A DNA stretch of 64,000 nucleotides from Marinomonas atlantica (GTDB lineage: Bacteria; Pseudomonadota; Gammaproteobacteria; Pseudomonadales; Marinomonadaceae): positions 47,325-111,324 of the forward strand of contig NZ_LTAW01000010.1 of NCBI RefSeq assembly GCF_001639725.1, read 5' to 3'. Of the stretch, positions 1-8,769 are shown in pieces. Made by a program: the position numbers and the translations under genes. The notes under the pieces are model-generated. The model made no database searches. It was not told where the DNA came from and saw only the letters and a program-made list of their open reading frames with translations. How positions within the stretch are numbered: position 1 is the stretch's first letter; each line of letters begins with the position of its first letter.

Positions 1-773
1 TCAAGGATACTTTCAAAGGCATATTGTAAGGAACGTCGACTCACGTTGGTCACTCGGCAGAGATCCGTCACGGTTAGAGGCGTATCAGGGTTTTCATGTA
101 TAAACGCTCGCGCTAAATCCACAACCTGTTTGCGATGGTGATAGCTTTGGGTTTGAGCGGGGGCAGGACGCTCCACTTTAAGCACTTCCAACAATGCCAT
201 CATAACAAGGTCATGAGAAATACGTGCGGACAACCCTTGAGTGCTGCATGAACCTAACAACCGATTGAGCAAGAAACGCACCTCTTCCAATGTTTTTTCT
301 GGCAACATTAATCGACCATACTCATTGAGCTCAGACCATTTCAGTTCCACATCGTGGATTTCAGCCATACGTATCAATGCTGGCAACTTAACGACCATGC
401 CATACAACTCGTAGTCCTGTGGTGTGGTCAGTTCAAACTCACATCCACCAGGACGACACATAATATTGTCAGATCGAACTGACAACCCATTAATACGACT
501 GTCTGATTGATCATTTAAAGGGATTCCTAACCAAACAGAATCAGGCCACACCATACATTTTTGCTGTAATGCCTGACTGGTCACTTCTTTAAACACCTGA
601 AGATCACTAAAAGGCAGTTCCACAATCGAACCATGAAAGCCTCCACGACTGATTTGGTCATACTCTTGCTGCCAGTTCGTTAGGTTAGCTGCGTGCATGT
701 CTGCATCAAAGGCCTGTTTGCAAGACACCTTAACGCTCTTTATTGGTGCGCCGTGATTATTTAGCCCTGTCAT
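1..773 (-). CDS. eutR: EutR-like AraC-family regulator of ethanolamine utilisation (C-terminus cut by window edge)
   Basis: Reading the minus strand from the ATG at 773 gives at least 257 uninterrupted codons that run off the left edge. The start is preceded by a GGAGA ribosome site. The visible C-terminal part (TPLTVTDLCRVTNVSRRSLQ) is the first helix-turn-helix of an AraC DNA-binding domain; the second helix and the end lie outside the window. The gene is divergent from eutB with 219 bp between them, the usual position of a local activator. In the known system EutR responds to ethanolamine plus adenosylcobalamin. Family and role are inferred from the AraC domain and the neighbourhood. Confidence 0.85.
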   Translation of the reverse strand, partial: MTGLNNHGAPIKSVKVSCKQAFDADMHAANLTNWQQEYDQISRGGFHGSIVELPFSDLQVFKEVTSQALQQKCMVWPDSVWLGIPLNDQSDSRINGLSVRSDNIMCRPGGCEFELTTPQDYELYGMVVKLPALIRMAEIHDVELKWSELNEYGRLMLPEKTLEEVRFLLNRLLGSCSTQGLSARISHDLVMMALLEVLKVERPAPAQTQSYHHRKQVVDLARAFIHENPDTPLTVTDLCRVTNVSRRSLQYAFESIL

Positions 774-992
774 CTTTTTCTCCATTTATCAAATTTGCGC
801 AAACTGCAAACATGAAGATTTTATAATTATCTGATTTATAAGGGATTTTAAAAATTGCCAAAATTCGATAACGCCCATGTAACGGTATTCAACAAAATAG
901 ATTAACTTGCTAATCACTTTACATAGCAATTCTTATTCCATAAGGCAGCGTTATCAAAGCAGGCTTTTAAAAGTAGACTCAAAGGTGCCAAT
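774..992. promoter_or_regulatory. Divergent eutR/eutB intergenic region with GCAAAC repeats
   Basis: This 219-bp AT-rich gap must hold the promoters of eutR and eutBC-eat. A perfect palindrome TTTGCGCAAA lies at 794-803, and GCAAAC is directly repeated at 799-804 and 806-811, just upstream of the eutR start. These could be an EutR or other regulator site, but the assignment is a guess. Confidence 0.35.
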
Positions 993-2408
993 ATGGCAAA
1001 TGACAACACACAATATCGTTTTCGGCATACAGTGGGGGGACGAACATTTGGCTTTAAGAGCCTTGCCGATTTAATGGCTAAGGCCACCCCCGCGCGCTCA
1101 GGTGACCGTCTTGCAGGTGTCGCGGCAGAGACCGCTGAAGAACGCGCCATTGCGCAAATGACATTGGCTGACGTCCCTCTCTCACTGTTCTTGGAAGATG
1201 TGCTAATTCCCTACGAAGACGATGAAATTACCCGTCTAATCATCGACGAACACGACAAGGCCGCTTTTTCTGTCATCTCACACCTCACCGTCGGTGGCTT
1301 TCGAGACTGGCTGCTAAGTGACCTAGCCACACCAATTGTCTTAGAACGCATACGCTTAGGCGTGACACCAGAAATGGCGGCTGCCGTGTGTAAGATCATG
1401 CGCAACCAAGACCTTATTCTGGTCAGTAAGAAGTGCCATGTAAAAACCGCTTTTCGGAACACCATCGGCTTACCGGGGCACTTATCAACACGTTTACAAC
1501 CCAATCATCCGACGGATGATTTAACAGGCATCGCCGCCAGTATTTTAGACGGTCTGATGTACGCCAACGGGGATGCGGTCATCGGCATCAACCCCGCTAC
1601 CGACAATGTGGCACAGGCTTGTCGTTTGATGAACATGATGGATGAGGTCATTCAACACTACGAGATTCCGACTCAGTCATGCGTGTTAACACACGTCACC
1701 AACACCATTGAATGCATAGAACAAGGCGCTCCAGTTGATCTGGTGTTTCAATCCATTGGCGGTACGCAAGCAACCAACGATAGTTTTGGTTTTAATCTAG
1801 CCACGCTTGCCGAGGCTCGCGAGGCTGCACTATCACTCAAGCGTGGTACGGTGGGTGACAACGTGATGTATTTTGAAACCGGACAAGGCAGCTCGCTTTC
1901 CGCTAATGCACACCACAATCTGGATCAACAAACCTGTGAAGCACGTGCCTATTCAGTAGCGCGGAAATTTAAACCATTGTTGGTTAATACCGTCGTTGGC
2001 TTTATCGGTCCAGAGTACTTATTCGACGGCAAGGAAATTACTCGAGCAGGCTTAGAGGACCATTTCTGCGCCAAGCTATTAGGTTTACCCATGGGCTGTG
2101 ATGTCTGCTATACCAACCACGCCCAAGCCGACCAAAATGATATGGACAACCTGATGACGTTGCTTGCCGTTGCAGGCTGCACTTTCATCATGGGCATTCC
2201 TGGCTCTGATGACATCATGCTCAACTACCAAACCACCTCATTCCACGATGCCATGTATGTACGCCAAGCACTAGGCCTAACTCCCGCGCCAGAGTTTGAT
2301 CAATGGCTAATACACACCAACATTTTTAGTGATGACCAGTTCACATTGAATCATAAAATTCCCGCAGCTTTTGAAGCGTCACTAAAACGCATGCTGGGAG
2401 ACCATTAG
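993..2408 (+). CDS. eutB: Ethanolamine ammonia-lyase large subunit
   Basis: This 471-residue protein is the catalytic TIM-barrel subunit of adenosylcobalamin-dependent ethanolamine ammonia-lyase, which converts ethanolamine to acetaldehyde and ammonia. It is slightly longer than the 453 residues of the E. coli enzyme. The substrate-pocket residues known from E. coli have clear counterparts: Arg167 and Gln169 in TRLQPNHP and Asn200 in GINPATDN, at a constant offset of +7. The C-terminal NHAQADQNDMDNLM and GIPGSDDIMLNYQ segments are typical of the family. It is followed after one base by eutC. No microcompartment genes are seen in the window, so the reaction probably runs free in the cytoplasm, as in Pseudomonas. 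Confidence 0.97.
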   Translation: MANDNTQYRFRHTVGGRTFGFKSLADLMAKATPARSGDRLAGVAAETAEERAIAQMTLADVPLSLFLEDVLIPYEDDEITRLIIDEHDKAAFSVISHLTVGGFRDWLLSDLATPIVLERIRLGVTPEMAAAVCKIMRNQDLILVSKKCHVKTAFRNTIGLPGHLSTRLQPNHPTDDLTGIAASILDGLMYANGDAVIGINPATDNVAQACRLMNMMDEVIQHYEIPTQSCVLTHVTNTIECIEQGAPVDLVFQSIGGTQATNDSFGFNLATLAEAREAALSLKRGTVGDNVMYFETGQGSSLSANAHHNLDQQTCEARAYSVARKFKPLLVNTVVGFIGPEYLFDGKEITRAGLEDHFCAKLLGLPMGCDVCYTNHAQADQNDMDNLMTLLAVAGCTFIMGIPGSDDIMLNYQTTSFHDAMYVRQALGLTPAPEFDQWLIHTNIFSDDQFTLNHKIPAAFEASLKRMLGDH

Positions 2409-2409
2409 T

Positions 2410-3261
2410 ATGAAGCGAATCTTTCCAACGCACCCTATCGAAGAACCCGTCATTGAAAACCCATGGCAACGCTTACGTGACTTTACAGACGCACGAATTG
2501 GCTTAGGGCGAGCGGGCATTAGCGTGCCAACCAAACATCTACTTGCCTTCCAGTTGGCCCATGCCCAAGCCATTGATGCGGTTCACACTCCTCTCGATAT
2601 AGATGGACTGATCGAAAATCTTGTATCTCAAAGCTGGTGCCCCAAAGGCCAGCCGCTACGTTTACATAGCCGTGCAGAACATCGCGATATGTATCTGCAA
2701 CGCCCGGATTACGGTCGCCTTCTGAATAAAACCTCAGAGCAATCCTTAGAAGATCACGCTTACCTGTGTGATGACAAATACGATCTGGCGTTTGTTATTG
2801 TTGACGGTCTATCGGCCTTCGCTATTGAAGAGAACCTAGCGCCCTTTTTAGAAGAATTGATCCCGAAACTGACGAACGGCCCAGTGCCTTGGCGCATTGC
2901 TCCGCTTTGCTTGGTCGAGCAGGGTCGTGTCGCCATTGGCGATCACATAGGAGACCTTCTCAAAGCGAAATGTGTTGTTGTGCTGGTAGGTGAGCGTCCC
3001 GGCTTGAGCTCACCCGACAGCATGGGGCTCTACCTAACGTGGAACCCTAAGGTGGGGCATACAGATGCCTTTCGCAACTGTATCTCCAATATCCGTACTG
3101 CGGGGCTGAACTACCCTGAAGCTGCCCGCAAAGCACTCTACTTGCTTAATGAAGCACGTAGCAAACAACTCTCCGGTGTCAAACTTAAGGATCGCACAGA
3201 CGATTCCGTGCTGGAGCATGAAAACCATAACAACAACTTCCTAATCACTAAAAAACTTTAA
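2410..3261 (+). CDS. eutC: Ethanolamine ammonia-lyase small subunit
   Basis: The 283-residue partner of EutB completes the B12-dependent lyase and contributes to the cobalamin-binding interface. Family signatures include ARIGLGRAG near the N-terminus, YLQRPDYGRLL, the VIVDGLSAFAIEEN stretch and ERPGLSSPDSMGLYLTW. Its ATG starts one base after the eutB stop, so the two subunits are almost certainly translated from one message in equal amounts. The length is close to the usual 290 or so residues. Confidence 0.96.
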   Translation: MKRIFPTHPIEEPVIENPWQRLRDFTDARIGLGRAGISVPTKHLLAFQLAHAQAIDAVHTPLDIDGLIENLVSQSWCPKGQPLRLHSRAEHRDMYLQRPDYGRLLNKTSEQSLEDHAYLCDDKYDLAFVIVDGLSAFAIEENLAPFLEELIPKLTNGPVPWRIAPLCLVEQGRVAIGDHIGDLLKAKCVVVLVGERPGLSSPDSMGLYLTWNPKVGHTDAFRNCISNIRTAGLNYPEAARKALYLLNEARSKQLSGVKLKDRTDDSVLEHENHNNNFLITKKL

Positions 3262-3288
3262 CCATAACAGTACACATGAGGAACACAC

Positions 3289-4695
3289 ATGGCTGAACAA
3301 ATGGATCAAGACTATCTGGCCAAGCGCCAGCTAAAGCGCGGCACCGCTGGTTGGATGCTACTCGCAGGCCTAGGGGTGTCGTACGTCATCTCTGGGGACT
3401 TCGCGGGCTGGAACTTCGGTATTGGCGAAGCAGGCTGGGGTGGCTTTGCCATCGCTGCCGTTTTAATGGGTATTATGTATCTTGCCTTAGTGTTATCGCT
3501 GGCCGAAATGTCAGCTTCTATCCCCGCAGCGGGTGGTGGCTACAGCTTTGCACGTCAAGCGATGGGGCCCGTCGGTGGCTATATGACTGGCTTAGCAGTA
3601 CTCATCGAATACGCATTGGCACCTGCCGCGATCGTCATTTTCATTGGTTCGGCCGTCGAAGAGCTATTAGGAGTCAACGGCCCCATTGTTTATGCCCTGT
3701 TTTATCTTGTCTTTATCGGCATTCATTTGGCTGGTGTGGGTGAAGCCCTAAAAGTTATGATGGTTATTTCTGGTTTGGCAGTGATTGCAATTTTAGGCAC
3801 AGCAGTCGCATTAATCGGTGACTTTGACGCCTCACGCCTGTTTGATATCGCACCTACCGACGCAGCAGGCGCATCAGAGTTTATGCCTTTTGGTTGGTAC
3901 GGAGTCTGGGCAGCACTGCCGTTTGCCATGTGGTTATTTCTAGCGGTTGAAGGGGTTCCTCTAGCGGCCGAAGAAGCCAAAGACCCAGCGAAAGATGTGC
4001 CGAAAGGTATTATTGGTGCGATGATTTTCTTACTATTTACCGCAACCCTAGTCGTCTTATTGCTGGCTGGTGTTACCGGTGCAGAAGCCATTGGCAGCAG
4101 TGCGGTACCGCTAGTGGATGCTTTGAACGTAGCCGGTAAACCAACGTTGGCGACACTGGTGAATGTGCTTGCACTGGCCGGTTTGGTGGCATCATTTTTC
4201 TCCATCATCTATGGCTACAGCCGTTTAGTCTTTGCCTTGTCACGTGCTGGCTACTTACCAAAAAGCTTGTCTCTTACGAATAAACGTAAGGTTCCTGCCC
4301 GTGCTCTGATTGTTCCTGGCGTATTTGGCTTTTTAGCCTCCTTAACAGGCGAAGGGGATCTGATGTTAGGAATGGCTGTGGTCGGTGCCACCGTGTCGTA
4401 TGCATTGATGGCTCTAAGTCATATTCTACTGCGCATTAAACAGCCTGATATGCCTCGTCCTTATAGAACACCAGGCGGCATTGTTACTTCCAGTATCGCC
4501 TTGGTGCTATCGATTATTGCACTAACAGGTGTCTTCGCTTATGACCCACGTGCCTTTATGTATACTTTGGTGCTGTTTGCGATCGGTGCCGCGTATTTCT
4601 TCTTGTATAGCAAAAATCGTCTCGTCGCGAAAACGCCAGAAGAAGAATTCAATATGCTGGCGCAAGCGGAAGCTGATTTAACCGCGACACCTTAA
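3289..4695 (+). CDS. eat: Ethanolamine permease, APC superfamily
   Basis: A 468-residue polytopic membrane protein of the amino acid/polyamine/organocation family with about 12 hydrophobic segments. An N-terminal GLGVSYVISGDFAGWNFGI segment and the SASIPAAGGGYSFARQAMGP loop are typical of ethanolamine permeases (TIGR00908 type). It follows eutC after 27 bp with an AGGAA ribosome site, so import and cleavage of ethanolamine are co-expressed. Its likely terminator lies inside the 3' end of the convergent gene at 4738-5766. Confidence 0.9.
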   Translation: MAEQMDQDYLAKRQLKRGTAGWMLLAGLGVSYVISGDFAGWNFGIGEAGWGGFAIAAVLMGIMYLALVLSLAEMSASIPAAGGGYSFARQAMGPVGGYMTGLAVLIEYALAPAAIVIFIGSAVEELLGVNGPIVYALFYLVFIGIHLAGVGEALKVMMVISGLAVIAILGTAVALIGDFDASRLFDIAPTDAAGASEFMPFGWYGVWAALPFAMWLFLAVEGVPLAAEEAKDPAKDVPKGIIGAMIFLLFTATLVVLLLAGVTGAEAIGSSAVPLVDALNVAGKPTLATLVNVLALAGLVASFFSIIYGYSRLVFALSRAGYLPKSLSLTNKRKVPARALIVPGVFGFLASLTGEGDLMLGMAVVGATVSYALMALSHILLRIKQPDMPRPYRTPGGIVTSSIALVLSIIALTGVFAYDPRAFMYTLVLFAIGAAYFFLYSKNRLVAKTPEEEFNMLAQAEADLTATP

Positions 4696-4737
4696 AATGC
4701 CCAAATCTCTTAGTCTTATCATAGACAACTCTCATAT

Positions 4738-5766
4738 TTAGGAGCGCCCTTCACGATCTAATCGTGCGGGGCGTTTTTTTAGGCCAAACGGCTTCAACCA
4801 CATTCGCCCATGCTTAATTCGATCCCTTAGCAATTGATGAACGTCCTTAAACGGCTGTAACCACTGACCTAGCACCCCCATATCATCAATCGCTTGCTGA
4901 GTACCAAAGCGAATGGCTTGATCATCATGCCCTGCGTGCCAGCTACCAAATAATCGATCCCAAACGGCCAACATCACACCAAAATTACGATCATAATGAT
5001 GACGCGCTACCGAATGGTGTATCTGATGTTGCGCAGGTGAAATCAACCATTTTTCAATAAGAGGACCGTAGCTAAGCGCCACGCCAGAGTGGCGTAAATT
5101 TGCCCCTAATACATTAAACAAAAATGTCGTGACTAGTACGCCGTAGATCTGCCATAAACTGACTTGATTCGGAAAAGCCACCAGAAATACGCTGATAACA
5201 AAACTTTGAGAGACCATAGAGCGGAGGAAAAACAATAACCCTTCAACGGGGTGAGTGCGAAAGACGGTAAACGGCGTCAGTACTTTGGCACTGTGATGCA
5301 CCTGATGAAACGCCCATAACCAAGGACTTTTATGCATACACCAGTGCACAAAAAAACGCGAAAAATCATCGATTAGAAAGTAGCATAAGGTAAATAAAAC
5401 CATTACGACGGAAGTCGACCAGCCTAGCTGAAGGTCACGAAAGCCGTGTTCTTGCCAATAGAAGTATAGCCAACTAATCCAAACCGCCTGAGTCAGCGCT
5501 TTCGGGATCAATAACGCCAATAAAAGGCGATTAACCAACCACAACTTGTAGTCAGTTCGCGCTGAGTAATGGAACCAGACACGCCATGATAAATAAGGCT
5601 GTAAGCGATGCCAGCCATTACGACCATAACGAACTGTTAATAGCGCGCCAGCAAACAACAATGCCGACACAAGATACCATACAGACACTCGCTTGCTAGT
5701 ATCCAACAAAGACGAGCCAGCAAATGCCAGCTCGTCTCCTAACCAAACAACAATGTTTTCCAACAT
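4738..5766 (-). CDS. Sterol desaturase / fatty acid hydroxylase superfamily protein
   Basis: A 342-residue integral membrane di-iron enzyme. The histidine clusters of the family are intact: HWCMH (HX3H), HQVHH (HX2HH) and, further on, HQIHHSVARHHYDRNFG. Several hydrophobic segments precede them, and the N-terminus carries one extra hydrophobic stretch. Homologues hydroxylate or desaturate lipid substrates; the substrate here cannot be told. The gene follows the DUF4856 gene after 15 bp on the same strand, so the two are probably co-transcribed, possibly under iron control (see the candidate Fur box at 7227). Confidence 0.9.
   Translation of the reverse strand: MLENIVVWLGDELAFAGSSLLDTSKRVSVWYLVSALLFAGALLTVRYGRNGWHRLQPYLSWRVWFHYSARTDYKLWLVNRLLLALLIPKALTQAVWISWLYFYWQEHGFRDLQLGWSTSVVMVLFTLCYFLIDDFSRFFVHWCMHKSPWLWAFHQVHHSAKVLTPFTVFRTHPVEGLLFFLRSMVSQSFVISVFLVAFPNQVSLWQIYGVLVTTFLFNVLGANLRHSGVALSYGPLIEKWLISPAQHQIHHSVARHHYDRNFGVMLAVWDRLFGSWHAGHDDQAIRFGTQQAIDDMGVLGQWLQPFKDVHQLLRDRIKHGRMWLKPFGLKKRPARLDREGRS
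4745..4780 (+). terminator. Intrinsic terminator of the eut operon, inside the convergent CDS
   Basis: CGCCC..CACGAT-cta-ATCGTG..GGGCG followed by seven T residues, 50 bp after the eat stop. The hairpin falls within the last codons of the sterol-desaturase-like gene on the minus strand. Confidence 0.85.
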
Positions 5767-5781
5767 TGTTAAAGCGCTCGT

Positions 5782-7152
5782 TTAGTCATTTTCAGCGCTT
5801 TTACCTGCGGCATTGATTTGTTCTAATACAGCGCTCATGCCGCCCGTTTTATCTTTCAGCTTCGCTTTTAAATCAAAGTGTTGGGCCAATAGGTTTTGCA
5901 CTTTGATCATATTCAATTTGTACTCTTGCATAATGCCTGCATTGGTTTGAACAAAACCACCTTGGCCATCCAGTGCCACGACTTGCATGTCGCCAAACAA
6001 TACTGGACTAAAGCCAATCAAACGATCCAAACCTGATTGTGCACTGCCTAAGTCGCGCCCTGCCGCTTCAAGAGACAACGCAAAACCTTTTAACTCACCC
6101 CAGTGTTTTACGTAATCACGGAATGCTTTACTAACATCGCCCTGCGCGTCTTCAATAATCGCGATTTTCTCAAGGTCAGCATAAACACTGCCTGCGTATT
6201 TGAACGCAGCCTCAGCAATGACTTGTTGCCACGCCGTCGCGATCGTTGCCGCATAGCCCTTTAATTCACCACGCTGCTCGTCAGTGAGACGTTCACCATC
6301 CGCGTCACTAATCAACTGACGGCCATCGACAAATGCCTGCATGATCGTATGGAAATATGTGGTGTCAGAGCTGGCATCGATGCTGGCAGCATAGTAAGCG
6401 TGTGCAAACGCCATTTCTGACTTCAGGTCTACGACACCATCATCATTTGCATCGGCTTTTGCGAAGTACTCAGGGTTCTGTTTCGTAATTTGCACAACCT
6501 CTTTTGGCGAAAGCTCTAAACCATGCGCTGGCGCACCAAAGTAACCAAACGCTTCATCCCATACATGTTCCTTGCCCGTATAAGGTACGCCTTCTTTATA
6601 AGCTTCGTTATTTGGATGCTGATCCGCCTCTAGTTTCTCTTCTAGATAATGATTAACCGCTTTGTTATAAAACACGGCCCCCATGGCAAACTTAGAGATT
6701 AGTTGAGTGTAGTCATAACCATTTACAGGGTCATAGCCTTGCTTACTGTTTGCTGCCAGCTCTACCAGTTGTTGTAACAACTCTTGCGCTGTTGGGTTAC
6801 CCGGCCAGCCTGTGATCACGCCATCGTAAGCACTGGATAGTAGGTCTTTACCCTTAGACAGCTCATCTACTTGAGACTGTTTAATGGCAAAACCTTCCTT
6901 ACTCGCAGGATCAATAATGGCACGACCTTCTTCTTTGCCAGACAAATAATTCAGCATCTTTGCCTGATCGCCTTGGCTTACCACTTTTTTCAACGAATTA
7001 TGCAGCGCATGCCGTGCGATTTGACCAGAGTAAGCAACTGAAGATGTCGCACTACCGTCATAGCCTTTTAACGTCACATCGAATTCGTAAGACATGGCAT
7101 TAGCCTGCGTAGCCCCCGCAGTGATTAGTAAAGCTAGTAAGGTCTTTTTCAT
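5782..7152 (-). CDS. Secreted DUF4856-family protein
   Basis: The preferred start is the ATG at 7152, which opens with a normal signal peptide (MKKTLLALLITAGATQANA); an upstream in-frame start at 7194 would add 14 residues before it. This gives 456 residues. The mature part is largely helical, matches DUF4856 as I know it, and contains one EF-hand-like calcium loop (DANDDGVVDLKSE, about residues 233-246). DUF4856 genes are often found beside imelysin-type iron-regulated proteins, but none is visible here. A candidate Fur box lies 75 bp upstream of the start. The biochemical role is unknown. Confidence 0.8.
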   Translation of the reverse strand: MKKTLLALLITAGATQANAMSYEFDVTLKGYDGSATSSVAYSGQIARHALHNSLKKVVSQGDQAKMLNYLSGKEEGRAIIDPASKEGFAIKQSQVDELSKGKDLLSSAYDGVITGWPGNPTAQELLQQLVELAANSKQGYDPVNGYDYTQLISKFAMGAVFYNKAVNHYLEEKLEADQHPNNEAYKEGVPYTGKEHVWDEAFGYFGAPAHGLELSPKEVVQITKQNPEYFAKADANDDGVVDLKSEMAFAHAYYAASIDASSDTTYFHTIMQAFVDGRQLISDADGERLTDEQRGELKGYAATIATAWQQVIAEAAFKYAGSVYADLEKIAIIEDAQGDVSKAFRDYVKHWGELKGFALSLEAAGRDLGSAQSGLDRLIGFSPVLFGDMQVVALDGQGGFVQTNAGIMQEYKLNMIKVQNLLAQHFDLKAKLKDKTGGMSAVLEQINAAGKSAEND

Positions 7153-7226
7153 TGTTTTAACCCTTAAATTAAAATAGTTGATAACATCAATCATATTAGA
7201 TAAAACTCATTAACTGAGAAGTTAAC

Positions 7227-7245
7227 AATTATAAGAACCATTATC
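7227..7245. promoter_or_regulatory. Candidate Fur box
   Basis: The 19 bases AATTATAAGAACCATTATC match the Fur consensus GATAATGATAATCATTATC at 14 of 19 positions, including an unbroken CATTATC right arm. It lies between the DUF4856 gene and the divergent peptidase gene and could serve either. Confidence 0.5.
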
Positions 7246-7400
7246 AACAACAATCTTATGCAAGTCCTTATATCTATTTCTTAATCGCAAGGGTATTTGT
7301 TGAATTATATATTCTTAAAAGTCTATAAATATCGCTTTCTTTCTCCCCTAAAACTTCTATGATCGCTTTTTCTTATGCGGCTTTCTTAAAGGGTGACTGC

Positions 7401-8453
7401 GTGTTAAATGAAGAGTTTATCGATCTGCTAAAACACCTTATTCGCGCACCTTCGGTCGTAGGCGCAGAGCACTCGTTTTTTCGAGTTCTGCAGCGTGAGC
7501 TTGAAGAACGTGGCGCGAAAGTCACGTGGTATGAAGGTGTCTTAGTCGCACAAGGCAGTGAACCATTTAGTACTATGTTCTCTGCACACATCGACCGTCA
7601 TGGCCTAGTGTGCACTGGCCCTAATGAATTTCAATACGCTGCATTTGTCTCAGCCAACCGAACCGATCTATTAAACAATTCTGTTTCTGAGCAGTTAATG
7701 ACAAAGGTAACGGAGCGCTTTAACCAAGAAAATGTTTACGCTTACGAACCTTGGTCAGGCGGCTACCGTGGCAAAGGTGTTATCCGTAATGGCTACATCT
7801 GTGAATACCGAAACAACTTAATTTTCGAAGTCGAAGGCCTAGAAGGGGTTGTTGCCGGTACGCCAGTCGCTTTTGAAGATACACTTTCAAGAAACGGCAA
7901 CCGTTTAGAAGGTCAGCTCGATAACGTTATTTCGGCCGCGGCACTGGTCCATCTATTCAGCCAAGGGTTTACTGGAACCGCCTTTTTTACCGCGCAAGAA
8001 GAAGCGGGTAAAAGCTGGCGCTACTTACTAGAGTGGTTTAGACGCTTTGGCGGCACAACTAACCGCCTGTTTGTTGTTGATACGAGTCCATTTCCAGATA
8101 TAGAAAGCGCAGATCAACAGCTACTAGTATTGCGTGAAAAGGATGCTAACGCTTCATTTAACCCCGAAAGTACAGCGTTGCTCGAACAACTATGTGAAGA
8201 GGTTGGCTTTAGCTACTTATATAAGAACCGTTATGTCGAGGCAGAGAACGAAAAATTAGTTGCTGCTGGCCAATCGCCAAGCTCACTTGGCAGTACTGAA
8301 TTAGGTCGCATCATCTCGGCATCCAATGGCTTAGTCGATGGCACTACTTTACAAATCCCAACAACGGGGTATCACACCATGCATGAATCGGCTTCATTGG
8401 CTTCAGTGAATGCGTTTCTACTATTACTGCAGGCGGTTGCAAAACTGCGTTAA
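7401..8453 (+). CDS. M42/M20-type metallo-aminopeptidase-like protein
   Basis: A roughly 350-residue member of the glutamyl aminopeptidase/endoglucanase (M42) clan. Metal and catalytic motifs are in order: SAHIDRHG, QLDNVISAAAL, FFTAQEEAG (general base Glu), VVDTSPFPD and a C-terminal TGYHTMHE. I prefer the GTG at 7401 because it has an AAAGGG ribosome site at the right distance; the ATG at 7359 would add 14 residues but has no such site. It probably trims peptides in the cytoplasm. No partner gene is evident. Confidence 0.8.
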   Translation: MLNEEFIDLLKHLIRAPSVVGAEHSFFRVLQRELEERGAKVTWYEGVLVAQGSEPFSTMFSAHIDRHGLVCTGPNEFQYAAFVSANRTDLLNNSVSEQLMTKVTERFNQENVYAYEPWSGGYRGKGVIRNGYICEYRNNLIFEVEGLEGVVAGTPVAFEDTLSRNGNRLEGQLDNVISAAALVHLFSQGFTGTAFFTAQEEAGKSWRYLLEWFRRFGGTTNRLFVVDTSPFPDIESADQQLLVLREKDANASFNPESTALLEQLCEEVGFSYLYKNRYVEAENEKLVAAGQSPSSLGSTELGRIISASNGLVDGTTLQIPTTGYHTMHESASLASVNAFLLLLQAVAKLR

Positions 8454-8769
8454 GGCTTTCTAAAAGCTGGACTATACTCAAAACTACGGGCATGCGAGTG
8501 CACATTTTACTCTTATAGCCTTTTTCGAGTGATCAGCCTAAGCATTATGTGCAAAAGTTATGTAATTCAAACAGGTCTATTTCATGATTTCGAATGCGTT
8601 AACGCGCTATCATTGTGTAAAGAAGCCATAATACGTCAGTTTTTTGTCAAGTTGCTTCAAATGCTTCACAAGCCAGACATTTTTTGCACTTTTATATCTA
8701 AGTCAAATTGCAAATATTTAATGTACACTTAAGCTATTACTTAATGACATCCCCCTTAAGGAGAGAGAC
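8454..8769 (+). other. 316-bp intergenic region upstream of the porin gene
   Basis: AT-rich gap between the peptidase and the OmpA-like gene. A 67-codon open frame at 8529-8732 has no ribosome site and no recognisable product, so I treat the region as a long 5' leader and promoter region for the porin. AAGGAGAGA directly precedes the porin start. Confidence 0.5.

Noticed and set aside
8529..8732. 67-codon open frame upstream of the porin
   Set aside because: No ribosome site, Cys- and Phe-rich random-looking protein, and it sits in the promoter/leader region of the porin.
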